A stretch of DNA of 64,000 nt from CAYNYF01 sp964401385 (lineage in GTDB: Bacteria > Planctomycetota > Phycisphaerae > SM23-33). This document shows positions 24,188-33,643 of the stretch, one piece after another. A model generated the notes under the pieces. The model worked only from the letters and a program-made list of their open reading frames with translations, ran no database searches and had not been told where the DNA came from. The stretch lies in the NCBI GenBank assembly GCA_964401385.1, contig CAYNYF010000006.1, positions 1-64,000 on the forward strand, given 5' to 3'. Position numbers and translations under genes: made by a program. Within the stretch, counting starts at the first letter, position 1. Each line of letters begins with the position of its first letter.

Positions 24188-26941
24188 CTACTCTTGAAGC
24201 AGGATGATCCTTCCGTGATTGCCGTCGACGCGGACGCTGGCGCCGTCGGGAATGCGGCGGGTGGCGTCGCGGCAGACGACCGCGGGGATGCCGAAATCGC
24301 GGGCGACGATCGCCCCGTGACTGAGGAGCCCGCCCTGCTCGACGATCAGCCCGCGGGCGTGGGCGAACAGTGCCGTCCAGCCGGGGTCGGTCGAGGGGCA
24401 GACCAGTATGTAGTCGGTGTGCAGATCGGCGGTCTGGGCGGGGTCGAAGACGATCCTGGCGGTGCCCGTCGCCACGCCGGCGGCGATGGGCTCGGCGGCA
24501 AGCTCCCTGGCGGCCTCGTACGCCCGGGGCAGGCCCAGCTCTTCCAGGTCGGCCGAGTCGATCACCTCGGCCGGGTCGAGCCGCCGGCTCGACTGCCACC
24601 GCAGCTTCCGGGCGGCGATCTCCTCGGCCAGGGCCGCCCGGTTGGACTCGTAGCCTTCCAGCTCTCCCAGGCGGAGGAAGAAGACGTCGCGCCCGAGGTC
24701 CCACCGCCGCGCCAGCTCCAGGATGGCCGAGCGTATGGTCTCATACCCCATCATCAGGTAGTGCTTGCCGGTTTCCCGATACGGCAGCATGGACTGGGCG
24801 TCGCCCAGGTCGGCGGCGACGTCCTCCAGCAGGCAGCTCCCGCCCCATTGCCGCAGCAGGTCGGGCAGTTGGCTCTCCGCCTGGCGCCGGTTGCGGACGT
24901 TGGCCTCGTGCAGCGCCTGGGGGGAAGGGGCGCTGGCGTCCAGGTACGCGCCGAGGATGCGCCGAACGTAGGACGAGTCCTCCCGCCACCTGGGCCGGGC
25001 CAGCTCCATCTCGCCCAGGCCGCGGTGCCCGTAGCGGTCCAGGAACTCTTCCAGGCTGGCTTGCCCCCGGGCGACGCGGTACAGCCACAGGCTCTGCTCG
25101 ACGGTCGAATCGCCGTCCAGCCCCTGGGTGAGCTTCAGCGACAGCTCGGTTCCGGCCTCGCGTCCCATCAACTGGGCGAGCTTCTGGTGGAGGGCGGCCT
25201 CGGCCATTCCGCCGAAGAAGCCGGGCTTGAGCGACTCGGCCCCGAACTCATCCAGCGTGCGCTGTATCCGCCGGTGCAGCTCGTCCAGCAGTTGCCGGCC
25301 CGAGAGGCGCTTCAGATCCTGCCGGCGCTTGGCCCGCACCCAGTCCAGGTACGCGGGCAGCACGTCGTTGTTGAAAGAGTCAAGTGTCGCCCGGCGGGCC
25401 TGCTTCATCCGCCGCGAGCAGCGCAGCATCGCCCGCAGCAGCGCCGGAAAGGCCAGCAGGAAGCGCGGGGTGGCCTTCTGCGGCTCGAAGCGCGTGGGGG
25501 CCGAGCCGATCAGTCCGGGATTCTCGGCCAGCTCCGCGGCGTCGTAGCCCAGCGGCATGCCGTCCCAGAACAGGTCCGCCGCCCGCTCGGGGTCGGCGTA
25601 GATCCGCCCGCAGATCAGCTCCAGGAACCCCTCCCGGCAGACCCGCCTGCTGGGGCGGTAGCCGAAGTCCTTGTACATCCGCCCGAAGCCGCCGTCGCCG
25701 CTCATGAAGTGGCGAACGATGTCCCAGGTCAGGGGGGTGGGTCTGGCCAGCGTCTCGGAGAGGTTGTGCAGCACCCAGACCTTGCGGCGGTCGCCGGCGA
25801 GTTTGCTCAGGCGGTGAATCTCCTCTCGGCGGCCGACCTCCACGTCCTCGGCCACGTCCAGCCCGCGGATGGCGCGGGCCTGCAACAAGGCGAAGTGCCC
25901 GTCGGCCCAGCCCCACTCGATGTCTATGGGCCTACCGAACAGGCCTTCGACGTCCAGGGCGATCTGCGCCAGTTGGCGGATCTGGGCTTCGGTCAGCGAG
26001 GCCGCGTCGGGGTCGCGCGGCCGGGCGTCGCCCATGGCGGCGACGACCTGGGCCTTGTGGCCGATCGAGCTGCGCTTGACGGAAAGGTCGCGGCGGTCGA
26101 CGACGAAGTTGTCCGGATGAACGTCTCCGGAGACGACCGCCTCGCCCAGTCCGTAGGAGGACTCGACGATCATCTCCCCGGCCGAGAGGTCGTTGGGGTT
26201 GGCGGTGAAGACGATGCCGGATATTTGCGAGGCGAACATGGACTGGACGTTCACGGCCGTGCCGGCGAGCCCGCGGACGTCGTGCTCCCGCCGGTAGGTG
26301 AGGGCCCGGGAATTGTTCCAGGATCGGAAGACCGCCTCGATGCACAGCCGCAGCGTTTCCCAGGGGTCAGTGGGGAAGGGCGTGCCGGTGCGCTCGGCGT
26401 AGAGCCGGCGGGCGGCCTCGGCGAGGGCCTGCTCGCGGGGCTGCTCGGGCGGCTGAGGGCCGAGCTGCTCTTCCAAAGCGCGAAAGTCTTCGGCCGGGAT
26501 GCCGGCGACGGTCTTGCCGAAGCCGGCGACGAACTGGGCGTACACGCGCCAGAACGCGGCCGGGTCGCCCGCCGCGTCGGCCATCTCCGGCGTCAGCCCG
26601 CAATTCAGGATCGTGTCCATCATGCCGGGCATGGAAACGGCCGCACCCGACCGCACCGACACCAGCAGCGGATCGTCGGCGGCGCCGAACTTCCGCCCGC
26701 TGGCCTCCTCCAGCCGGGCCAGGTTTGCGCGGACCTGATCGGCCAGCCCCTCCGGCCACCGCCCGTCGCCGGCCAGGAACAGCCGGCAGCACTCGCTGGA
26801 AATGGTGAAGCCCGGCGGCACCGGCAGCTTCGCCCGACACATGGCCGCCAGGCTGGCGCCCTTGCCGCCGAGGACGTCCTTGCGCTGGGGGTCGCCGGCG
26901 GCTTGGCCTTCGCCGAAGAAATATATCCACTGATCCGCCAT
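24188..26941 (-). CDS. PEP-synthase/rifampin-phosphotransferase-like enzyme
   Basis: A 917-residue enzyme. Residues 1-360 are the PPDK/PEP-synthase ATP-grasp domain (G-G-K-G-A-S-L-A-A-M at 26-35; S-V-R-S-G-A-A-x-S-M-P-G-M near 96). Residues about 370-790 are mostly helical. Residues about 800-917 are the swivelling phosphohistidine domain, with G-G-L-L-S-H-G-A-I-V-A-R and the likely phosphorylated His875. The C-terminal PEP/pyruvate-binding barrel of true PEP synthase is absent. This ATP-grasp, helical, His-domain order is that of rifampin phosphotransferase and similar dikinases that phosphorylate another acceptor. The acceptor is unknown. Separated from the PQQ gene by 3 bases and from the EMC3-like gene by 14, so likely one operon. 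Confidence 0.85.
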   Translation of the reverse strand: MADQWIYFFGEGQAAGDPQRKDVLGGKGASLAAMCRAKLPVPPGFTISSECCRLFLAGDGRWPEGLADQVRANLARLEEASGRKFGAADDPLLVSVRSGAAVSMPGMMDTILNCGLTPEMADAAGDPAAFWRVYAQFVAGFGKTVAGIPAEDFRALEEQLGPQPPEQPREQALAEAARRLYAERTGTPFPTDPWETLRLCIEAVFRSWNNSRALTYRREHDVRGLAGTAVNVQSMFASQISGIVFTANPNDLSAGEMIVESSYGLGEAVVSGDVHPDNFVVDRRDLSVKRSSIGHKAQVVAAMGDARPRDPDAASLTEAQIRQLAQIALDVEGLFGRPIDIEWGWADGHFALLQARAIRGLDVAEDVEVGRREEIHRLSKLAGDRRKVWVLHNLSETLARPTPLTWDIVRHFMSGDGGFGRMYKDFGYRPSRRVCREGFLELICGRIYADPERAADLFWDGMPLGYDAAELAENPGLIGSAPTRFEPQKATPRFLLAFPALLRAMLRCSRRMKQARRATLDSFNNDVLPAYLDWVRAKRRQDLKRLSGRQLLDELHRRIQRTLDEFGAESLKPGFFGGMAEAALHQKLAQLMGREAGTELSLKLTQGLDGDSTVEQSLWLYRVARGQASLEEFLDRYGHRGLGEMELARPRWREDSSYVRRILGAYLDASAPSPQALHEANVRNRRQAESQLPDLLRQWGGSCLLEDVAADLGDAQSMLPYRETGKHYLMMGYETIRSAILELARRWDLGRDVFFLRLGELEGYESNRAALAEEIAARKLRWQSSRRLDPAEVIDSADLEELGLPRAYEAARELAAEPIAAGVATGTARIVFDPAQTADLHTDYILVCPSTDPGWTALFAHARGLIVEQGGLLSHGAIVARDFGIPAVVCRDATRRIPDGASVRVDGNHGRIILLQE

Positions 26942-26944
26942 TGG

Positions 26945-29725
26945 CTATTTCTCTCGGGGCCCGACGCAGACCAGGCCCTTGCCCTTCACCCCGAAGTACA
27001 CGCGCGAATCGACCATCACCGGCGCCGCGCTGGGCCGGCCCAGCCAGGAGATGTCGCGCCACTGCGAGCAGCTCCACTTGACGCCGTCCAGCTCCGCCCG
27101 GACCAGGCACTTGGGCGAGGCGTACAGCAGTTGATCGCCGCAGAGCATCGGCGGCATGCCGGCGATGGGTGGCCACCCGGCGGCCCGCGGCCCGGACGGC
27201 GAAGCCCCGGTGATGCGCTGGATCTGCCGGCCGTACCAGTCGAGCAGGACGATCTCGGAAGAGGCGGTGGTGCACGCCAGGCGATTCTCGTGGAAGACGA
27301 TCGGCCCGGCCACCGGCCCGCAGTCGACCGACCACAGCACCGCGCCGTTGACGACGCTCAGCACGGTAAGACCCTCGGCCGTGCCGATGGCGACAAGGTC
27401 CTCTGTGGCCGCCGGACCCGTGGTCGGAGCCGCCGGAAGCGAACTCCGCCAGCGCTGCCGTCCGCCGGCGGCGTCGATTGCGATTACCTCCGGGGGGGAG
27501 GCCGAGCAGGCCAGGACCACTCCGGCGGCCACGGCCGCCGAGCCGACCGGGTTCTTGACGGTCTGCGACCACGCCGGGCCGCCGGCGGCGTGGCCTTCCG
27601 TCTCGAAGCAGCTCAGCGTCTCGGCCGCGTCGAAGACGAGCAGGCGGCCGGCGGCGGCGAGCACGTGCCCGGCGGCGGCGGCGGCGACGGGTCGCCTCCA
27701 GAGGGCCGCGCCGCTGGCGGCGTCGAGGCAGTGAAGCCGGCGCCCGGCGTCGCCGGGCTTGCCGTCGATGAGGTAAACGTGATTCGCCTTGACCGCCGCC
27801 GACTGATGAAGGCCGCCGGCGAGCGGATAGAACCATTTCTCTTCCGGGCCGGCCCGGCGGCTGCTGGCGCCGCCCCGGCGGGGGGGCATAAGCTTGACCA
27901 CGCCGCTGCGTCCGGGCGAGTGAATGCCCACGTACAGCGCCCGTTCGCCCCAGGCGGCGGGGGCGGCCACGTCCGTGGCCGATTCGCTCTGGGTTCCGGG
28001 GTAGCGCCAGGCGAAGCTGCCCACCTTCGGCAGGGGGCTGCCGTCGGCCCAGCCGGACTTGCCGGGCCCGCCGAGGTGGCCCGCCCAGACGTGCTCGCGC
28101 TTCTGCCGGGACGGCCGGCCCAGGCAGAGCAGCCCGTTGCCCGGGGTGCCGACGAAGACGTGCCCGCGGGCGAGGGTCGGGGAGCTGATGAACTCCTTGC
28201 CGGCGCCCGCGCTGATCTCCCACACCGGCTCGAGGCCGCGCCTCTCCAGGCCGTACAGCCGCCCGCCGAGGGTCATGAAGTAGACGTTCTCGCTGCCCAC
28301 GGCGGGGGAGGTCAGCACCGGCTCGTAGGCGTTCCAGGCGTTGACGAACTGACCGTCGGTGGTCAGGCAGACGAACCTGCCGTCGCGGCAGCCGAAGTAC
28401 AGCCTGCCGTCGGCGACGGCGATCGCCCCCAGCACCGTCCGCGGCAGCTTGTAGCTCCACAGCCGCTTGCCGGTCTCGGCGTCGAGGGCCCAGACTTCCC
28501 CGGCCGGCTGGAGCTTCTTTGCGACCGCGGCGATCTCCTCCTGGGCGGCGCCGCGCTCGCGGAGCGCGCGCAGTCGCTCCTGGCGGACCTGCTCGGCCGG
28601 CTGGACCATGTTGCCGTTGCCCATGCCGACGAAGACCTTGCCGTCGGCGACGGCCGGGCTGGCGAAGACCGGATACGCCGCCGGGGTCCGCCACAGTAGC
28701 CGCCCGTCGGCCGCGTCCACGCAGCAGACGGCGCAGCCGCCTTCGCCGAGGCCGAAGTACACCTTGCCCTCATGGGCGATGGGCGAGGTCTCGCAGTCGG
28801 GATAGTCCTCGCCTTCCAGGTGCCAGAGCACCTGGGGCTTACCGTCGTCGCCGCCCTTCAGGTCCAGGCAGTACAGCCCGTCGTCGCCGGCCCCGATGTA
28901 GACCTTTCCCTGGTAGATGCAGGGGGAACTCTCCACGTGGCTGCCCGTGCGGAGCTCCCACAGCCGTTGGCCGGTGTCGGCGCGGAGGCAGGTGATGCGG
29001 GCGTCGGTGGTCTGGTGGAGCCCCTCGCCGCAGACGAGGAAGTTTCCGGCCACCGCGGGCGAGGAGAACGTGGGGCGGAAGTCGCTGGGGGCGTACTTCC
29101 AGTCGATTCCGCCGGTGTCGGCGTCGAGGCAGTAGATGGCCCCGCCGCCGCCGAAGATGCCCACCTCGGCCGAGGCGACGTAGACGCGGTTGCCGACGAC
29201 GGCCGGGGAGGAGTAGAACGTCTTTGCCTCCGACGAGAAGCTCCAGACGACCCCGCCGGTGGTCGGGTCGCCGCTGTCGGGGGCGGCGCCGCGGCGCTGG
29301 GGCCCGCCGCGGAAGGCCGGCCAGTCCTGCCCGGCGCGGTAGGCGGCGCCCGCCTGGGGGCCCGTGCCGAATACGTGCGGGACCAGGTACACCGCGCCGA
29401 CGATCCCCCCGGCCGCGATCACCGTGGCCAGCTTGTTCCGCCACAGCACCTTCACGCCGGCCTTCAACGCCGAGGGCTTGAGGATGGCCACGAAGATCCC
29501 GCCCAACGCCACCAGGATCGCCGGCAGGATCGCCAGCAGCACCTGGAGCGGGCCGATCAGGATGGGCACCACCGCCAGGGAGTCCGCCCCGGCCGCCGCC
29601 GGGCAGGACAGGATGGCCAGCGCCGCGCCCGCGATGCCGACCCGCCAGGTCCGCGAGCCGCCCCGCCGGGCGCAGCGACGGCGCTTGCGATGGTCCTGTT
29701 CAAGCTGACGCGACTGGCAATTCAT
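26945..29725 (-). CDS. Membrane-anchored PQQ-like beta-propeller protein
   Basis: A 926-residue protein; ATG 29725 is chosen because it lies after the stop of the previous gene. Two or three hydrophobic segments near residues 30-120 anchor it. From about 135 on there are many PQQ-like repeats, with patterns such as S-S-P-A-V-x-G-x-x-V-Y-V, L-D-A-x-T-G-x-x-x-W and G-x-L-Y-x-G. There are enough blades for two propellers. An RxE-rich helical insert lies near residue 410. W-P-A-F-R-G-G at the start of the propeller is typical of planctomycete outer-membrane-type PQQ proteins. Role is likely protein interaction or carbohydrate binding rather than PQQ dehydrogenase activity. Confidence 0.85.
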   Translation of the reverse strand: MNCQSRQLEQDHRKRRRCARRGGSRTWRVGIAGAALAILSCPAAAGADSLAVVPILIGPLQVLLAILPAILVALGGIFVAILKPSALKAGVKVLWRNKLATVIAAGGIVGAVYLVPHVFGTGPQAGAAYRAGQDWPAFRGGPQRRGAAPDSGDPTTGGVVWSFSSEAKTFYSSPAVVGNRVYVASAEVGIFGGGGAIYCLDADTGGIDWKYAPSDFRPTFSSPAVAGNFLVCGEGLHQTTDARITCLRADTGQRLWELRTGSHVESSPCIYQGKVYIGAGDDGLYCLDLKGGDDGKPQVLWHLEGEDYPDCETSPIAHEGKVYFGLGEGGCAVCCVDAADGRLLWRTPAAYPVFASPAVADGKVFVGMGNGNMVQPAEQVRQERLRALRERGAAQEEIAAVAKKLQPAGEVWALDAETGKRLWSYKLPRTVLGAIAVADGRLYFGCRDGRFVCLTTDGQFVNAWNAYEPVLTSPAVGSENVYFMTLGGRLYGLERRGLEPVWEISAGAGKEFISSPTLARGHVFVGTPGNGLLCLGRPSRQKREHVWAGHLGGPGKSGWADGSPLPKVGSFAWRYPGTQSESATDVAAPAAWGERALYVGIHSPGRSGVVKLMPPRRGGASSRRAGPEEKWFYPLAGGLHQSAAVKANHVYLIDGKPGDAGRRLHCLDAASGAALWRRPVAAAAAGHVLAAAGRLLVFDAAETLSCFETEGHAAGGPAWSQTVKNPVGSAAVAAGVVLACSASPPEVIAIDAAGGRQRWRSSLPAAPTTGPAATEDLVAIGTAEGLTVLSVVNGAVLWSVDCGPVAGPIVFHENRLACTTASSEIVLLDWYGRQIQRITGASPSGPRAAGWPPIAGMPPMLCGDQLLYASPKCLVRAELDGVKWSCSQWRDISWLGRPSAAPVMVDSRVYFGVKGKGLVCVGPREK

Positions 29726-29747
29726 TCCACAGTCTGACCCGCGGCCG

Positions 29748-30638
29748 TCACGGATGGGCCGAGACCACCACCAGAGCGGCAACGCCCGCGGCAATCAAGG
29801 CCGCCCCGGCGGCGCGCTTCCATCCGACGGCCTCCTTCAGGAACACCGCGCCGACCAACGTGCTGAACAGGATGCCGATGTTCCGTGCGGCCGCGATGTA
29901 CGTCACGTTCCCGCCGCGCAGTGCCGTCACGATCAGGAAGTACGCCAGCGGGACGCAAACGCCTCCGGTGATGACGGCCTTGCGGTTGGCGGTCAGCTCC
30001 CTGGCGATTCCGCCGCGCCCGGCCGGGGTCAGCCAAACCCAGGGAGCCAGAAAAAATGTCATGAAAGAGTATAGCACGAAAAGATATTCCAATGGCCTCG
30101 GCCGGTCGGGCAGGGCCATCGCAAACCGGTCTATAAGGTGATAACCCCCAATCAGACACCCGGTTGCGAGAGCAAGCAAGATTCCCCACGCGTCCCGCCG
30201 CCACTGCCGGCGCCCGTGGAGGGCCTCGGCGGCGACCAGGGAAACGCCGACGACGACCACCGCCACCGCCAGCCCGCTGAGCGGGTCGAGGGCGTCGCCG
30301 ACGATCCTGCCGGCCACGGCGGCCGTCACCAGCGGGGCCACGCCCCGGCTGAGGGGATAGACCACCGTAAGGTCCGCCCGGGCGTACGCCAGCGAGAGGG
30401 TGATGAAGTACGTTGCCTGGAGCAGCCCGGAGGCGGCGGCGATCGCGACCACCTGCCGGCCCAGCGGCCCGGGCGCGGCCAGGCGGTAGAAAAGGAAGAT
30501 CGGACCCATAAACAAGACCCCCAGCGCCGAGACCAGCCAGGCGAAGCAGAGCTTGTTCTCGCTGCTCTTGGCCAGTGCGTTCCACAGCACGTGCAGCGAT
30601 GCCGCCACGGCCACCAGCAGGAAGACCGTGACGGTCAC
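29748..30638 (-). CDS. EamA-type (DMT superfamily) transporter
   Basis: A 296-residue integral membrane protein with about ten hydrophobic helices arranged as two EamA halves; the second half repeats the motif A-A-x-x-N-x-x-x-x-F-x-x-x-x-x-x-x-F-L-K-E. GTG start at 30638 overlaps the stop of the phosphoesterase gene (GTGA), a sign of translational coupling. Members export or import amino acids, nucleotide sugars or other metabolites, and the substrate cannot be told. The gene sits in the middle of the minus-strand run. Confidence 0.88.
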   Translation of the reverse strand: MTVTVFLLVAVAASLHVLWNALAKSSENKLCFAWLVSALGVLFMGPIFLFYRLAAPGPLGRQVVAIAAASGLLQATYFITLSLAYARADLTVVYPLSRGVAPLVTAAVAGRIVGDALDPLSGLAVAVVVVGVSLVAAEALHGRRQWRRDAWGILLALATGCLIGGYHLIDRFAMALPDRPRPLEYLFVLYSFMTFFLAPWVWLTPAGRGGIARELTANRKAVITGGVCVPLAYFLIVTALRGGNVTYIAAARNIGILFSTLVGAVFLKEAVGWKRAAGAALIAAGVAALVVVSAHP

Positions 30639-31663
30639 GAACTGATTCCCCCGGCCGGGGCGACCGGCTCGCCGGCGCCGCCCCGCGACAGCCGCGACCT
30701 TCGCATCCGCGCCGGCAGCAGCACCGGGCGGGCGAAGAAGCGCCAGGCGTGGGGAAACTCGATTTGCAGCGACTGATCGTCCAGGTAAGCGTGGCGTTCG
30801 TGGTCGCGGCAGCGGGCGCTCATGACGTTGGAGCCCTCTTGCATCTGGAGGACGTAGCTCACGCACGCCCCGGTGCCGTAGGCCCGGCCGGCGGAGGCGA
30901 CGTTGATGTACGTCGTCTTTCCCCGCCGCCTGACGTAGCCCGCATTCCGCCGGCCGCCGTGAATGTGCCCGCACAGCCACAGGTCGACGCGAACCGCCTC
31001 CAGGATGCGGGCCACCAGCTTGCGGTGATTCAGGCAGGCCCCGCTCGAGCCCGACCCCGAGACGGTGCCGTAGACCGCCTGGTGCGAGCAGACGATGATG
31101 TTCCGGCTGTCCTGGTGGCGGGCGATCGCCTCGGTCAGCCAGGCGGCCGTCTGGCGCGAGACCTTGCCGTCCGAGCGGCCCTGCTCGGCGGAGATGAAGA
31201 ACCACGCGCAGGTACCGTCGATGAGGGCGTACCGCACCGGCCGCTTGACGAGCCGCCGCCACCGGCCGGCGGGGATCGCGCCGTAGTCGTGATTGCCCGC
31301 CAGCTCATACCAGCCCGGAAGCCCGGACTTATCGCGGATGCGGACGTAGCGCTGCAACTGGTCCTCGCGCCCGCGGTCGTCGGTTACGTCGCCCAAAGCC
31401 AGGGCGTAATCGACGGGGGCGATTCTGTCGCGGAGGTCTTGCAGGCAGAGGCCGAGCCACTCGGCGCCGTCGCGGCCGTCGTTGGCCCGCCCGCCCAGGC
31501 CGATGTGGGAATCGGCAAAGACCCATAGCCGCCGCGACGCCGGCCCGGGGACGGCCTGCCGCAGCGGGTCGGCCCCGCAGCCCAGCAGAAGCCCCGCCCC
31601 GCCGACAACAACGCCGCCGACGAAGTCGCGCCGGCTGATCCGCCTGTCACGGCTGAGACTCAT
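30635..31663 (-). CDS. Tat-exported calcineurin-like metallophosphoesterase (lipoprotein)
   Basis: A 342-residue protein. The N-terminus has a twin-arginine signal, S-R-R-D-F-V-G-G, and a lipobox-like L-L-L-G-C, so it is probably a Tat-exported lipoprotein. The dimetal site residues are all visible: F-A-D-S-H, L-G-D-V-T, G-N-H-D, C-S-H-Q and G-H-I-H-G. Such enzymes cleave phosphomonoesters or phosphodiesters outside the cytoplasm. It follows the FG-GAP gene by 21 bases and overlaps the transporter gene by 4. Confidence 0.92.
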   Translation of the reverse strand: MSLSRDRRISRRDFVGGVVVGGAGLLLGCGADPLRQAVPGPASRRLWVFADSHIGLGGRANDGRDGAEWLGLCLQDLRDRIAPVDYALALGDVTDDRGREDQLQRYVRIRDKSGLPGWYELAGNHDYGAIPAGRWRRLVKRPVRYALIDGTCAWFFISAEQGRSDGKVSRQTAAWLTEAIARHQDSRNIIVCSHQAVYGTVSGSGSSGACLNHRKLVARILEAVRVDLWLCGHIHGGRRNAGYVRRRGKTTYINVASAGRAYGTGACVSYVLQMQEGSNVMSARCRDHERHAYLDDQSLQIEFPHAWRFFARPVLLPARMRRSRLSRGGAGEPVAPAGGISS

Positions 31664-31684
31664 TTCAGACCATCCTTTCGGGCT

Positions 31685-33562
31685 TCATCGGCCCGGCTGC
31701 GTCGCCGCCGGCTTGCCGCCCCTCTCCAGCAGTACCTCGACCGGCGCGCCCTCGACCGTCACCCGGTATTCCCGCCAGGTGCGCCCGGGGAGCTGCACCT
31801 TCAGCGTGTACGCCCCGGCCTCGCGGATGCCGAAGAAGGCCGCCGCCGCCCCCGCCCGAACCGGCAGCGCCCCCAGGCAGCGGTCCTTCTCCCAGGCCGT
31901 CACCGTGATCGGCGAGGGCAGGGCCGAGGCGCCCGACAGCCGCGCCTTGATGCACAACGCGTCCGGCCCGCCGAAGTCGTTGTACGCGCAGAAGACCTGC
32001 CCGTTGGACAGGGCCAGAACGAAGTCCTGACCCCCGTCGCCGTCGAGGTCGGCGAAGGCCGCCGCCTGCTGACCGGCGTCCAGGGCGCCGATGCCCTCGG
32101 CCAGCGCCAGCTCCAGCATCGGCGCCTCCCCGAAGCTGCGGAAGCCGCGGTTGAAGTACAGCAGCGGCGACTGCGACTCATAGGTGATGAAGACGTCCCG
32201 GCGGGAATCGTTGTTGAAGTCGCACACGCCGCAGAAGCTGGCGAACGGCTGGGCCTTGTAGGATATCTCGCCGGAAAGTGCGAGCGTCTCGGCGAAGGTG
32301 CCGTCGCGGAGGTTGTGAAAGATCCTGACGCCCTCGCCCCCGGCCGTCAGCACGTCCAGCCATCCGTCGGCGTCGAAATCGCCGACCGCGGCCCGGCCGC
32401 CGCCTTCGGTGCAGTGCACGCCGCAGGGCTTGCCCGCCTCGAAGCGCCAGCCGCCCTTGCCGGCGAAGAGCAGCCCGCCGGTTTCGAACGGCTGAAGGAT
32501 GTCGGCAATGCCGTCATTGGTGAAGTCCGCGACGAGCGGCGGCTGCGGCTTGCCCAGCTTGGCGAGCTTGGACCTCTCGGCCGGCAGGGCCAACGGCACC
32601 GTCGAGAGGGCACTGGCCTTCGTCGCGTTCAGCAAAATGACCGGCGTCGGCCCGCCGGCGAGCAGCCCGCACGGCCGTCCCTTGCCCGGGGAGATTGCCG
32701 CCAGGCCGGCTGTCGCCGACAGCACCTTTCCGGGCCTGGCCGGCGTGAACGTGCCGTCGGCCGCCTGCTTCCACACCGTCAGCGCCTTGCCGTCGAAGCT
32801 GGCCAGGTCCAACCGGCCGTCGCCGTCGAAGTCGCCCCAGGCCGAAGCGGCGCTTCTCGCGGCCAGCTTGACCTTGGCGGTGATGTCCTCGAAGCCTTCC
32901 TTGCCGGCGATCGGGCGAAACAGTCCGTCCCCGCCGGCTGCCGCCACGTGCACGCACAGCTTGCCGTCGCCGAGCAGGTCCACCGCGGTGACGTCGGCGA
33001 CCTTGCCCTTGACCGCGCCGACCTTCACGAAGCTGCGCCAGGCGGTGCCGCTGTCGACGGGGACGACCGCCTGCGGCCCGCTGGCGAGGACATACTTCAC
33101 GCAGCGGGCCAGCATGTCCGTCCCGCCGGCCCAAGTGGCCGGGAGCTGGTCGTCGATGAGGTGAAACTCCCACTTCTCGCCGCCGCCGGAAAGCCGCATC
33201 CACGTCCCGCCGACGTGCAGATACCCCAGCTCCTTGTCCTCGTACTTGCCCACGAACAGCAGCGCCAGCCTGCCCGACTCGGCCGCGAGCTGCTTGCGGG
33301 CGGCCTCGCCGTGCTGCTTGGGCGCCTTGGTCAGGTCGATGGTCAGCTTCTTCGGGGCTTTGCCCTTCAGCGCCGAGGTCACCTCCAGCTCTGCGGTGTC
33401 GGCGATTTTCCCGGCGGGAACCTTGGCCGCCAGGATGGTGTGCGACTGCTCGGTCAGGTGGATCGGCGTGAAGTTGGGGTTGATCAGCGCCCGCGCCGTC
33501 GCCGCAAACGTGCACATTACGAAAAGACAGGCCAGCCGCGGCCTCATACTCGTGATGGACAT
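31685..33562 (-). CDS. Secreted FG-GAP/VCBS repeat protein
   Basis: A 625-residue protein with a signal peptide (residues 1-25). Residues about 27-200 form an uncharacterised N-terminal domain. At least five FG-GAP/VCBS calcium-binding repeats follow, with cores G-D-F-D-G-D-G-R-L-D-L, A-D-F-T-N-D-G-I-A-D-I, G-D-F-D-A-D-G-W-L-D-V, C-D-F-N-N-D-S-R-R-D-V and A-D-L-D-G-D-G-G-Q-D-F, forming an integrin-like propeller. A C-terminal beta domain of about 90 residues (ASPIC/UnbV-like position) ends the protein. GGAG precedes ATG by 7. Probably cell-surface; the ligand is unknown. First gene of a six-gene minus-strand run ending at 23295. Confidence 0.88.
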   Translation of the reverse strand: MSITSMRPRLACLFVMCTFAATARALINPNFTPIHLTEQSHTILAAKVPAGKIADTAELEVTSALKGKAPKKLTIDLTKAPKQHGEAARKQLAAESGRLALLFVGKYEDKELGYLHVGGTWMRLSGGGEKWEFHLIDDQLPATWAGGTDMLARCVKYVLASGPQAVVPVDSGTAWRSFVKVGAVKGKVADVTAVDLLGDGKLCVHVAAAGGDGLFRPIAGKEGFEDITAKVKLAARSAASAWGDFDGDGRLDLASFDGKALTVWKQAADGTFTPARPGKVLSATAGLAAISPGKGRPCGLLAGGPTPVILLNATKASALSTVPLALPAERSKLAKLGKPQPPLVADFTNDGIADILQPFETGGLLFAGKGGWRFEAGKPCGVHCTEGGGRAAVGDFDADGWLDVLTAGGEGVRIFHNLRDGTFAETLALSGEISYKAQPFASFCGVCDFNNDSRRDVFITYESQSPLLYFNRGFRSFGEAPMLELALAEGIGALDAGQQAAAFADLDGDGGQDFVLALSNGQVFCAYNDFGGPDALCIKARLSGASALPSPITVTAWEKDRCLGALPVRAGAAAAFFGIREAGAYTLKVQLPGRTWREYRVTVEGAPVEVLLERGGKPAATQPGR

Positions 33563-33643
33563 CTCTCACTCCAAACCAACTTGCGTGCACTTCTATGAAC
33601 CCGCGTGCGGGGGTCCAGGTCACGCGCAACTCCGGACAAACTG

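Noticed and set aside
24194..28699. 1501-codon plus-strand ORF
   Set aside because: Shadow of the PEP-synthase-like and PQQ genes on the minus strand; no recognisable motif.
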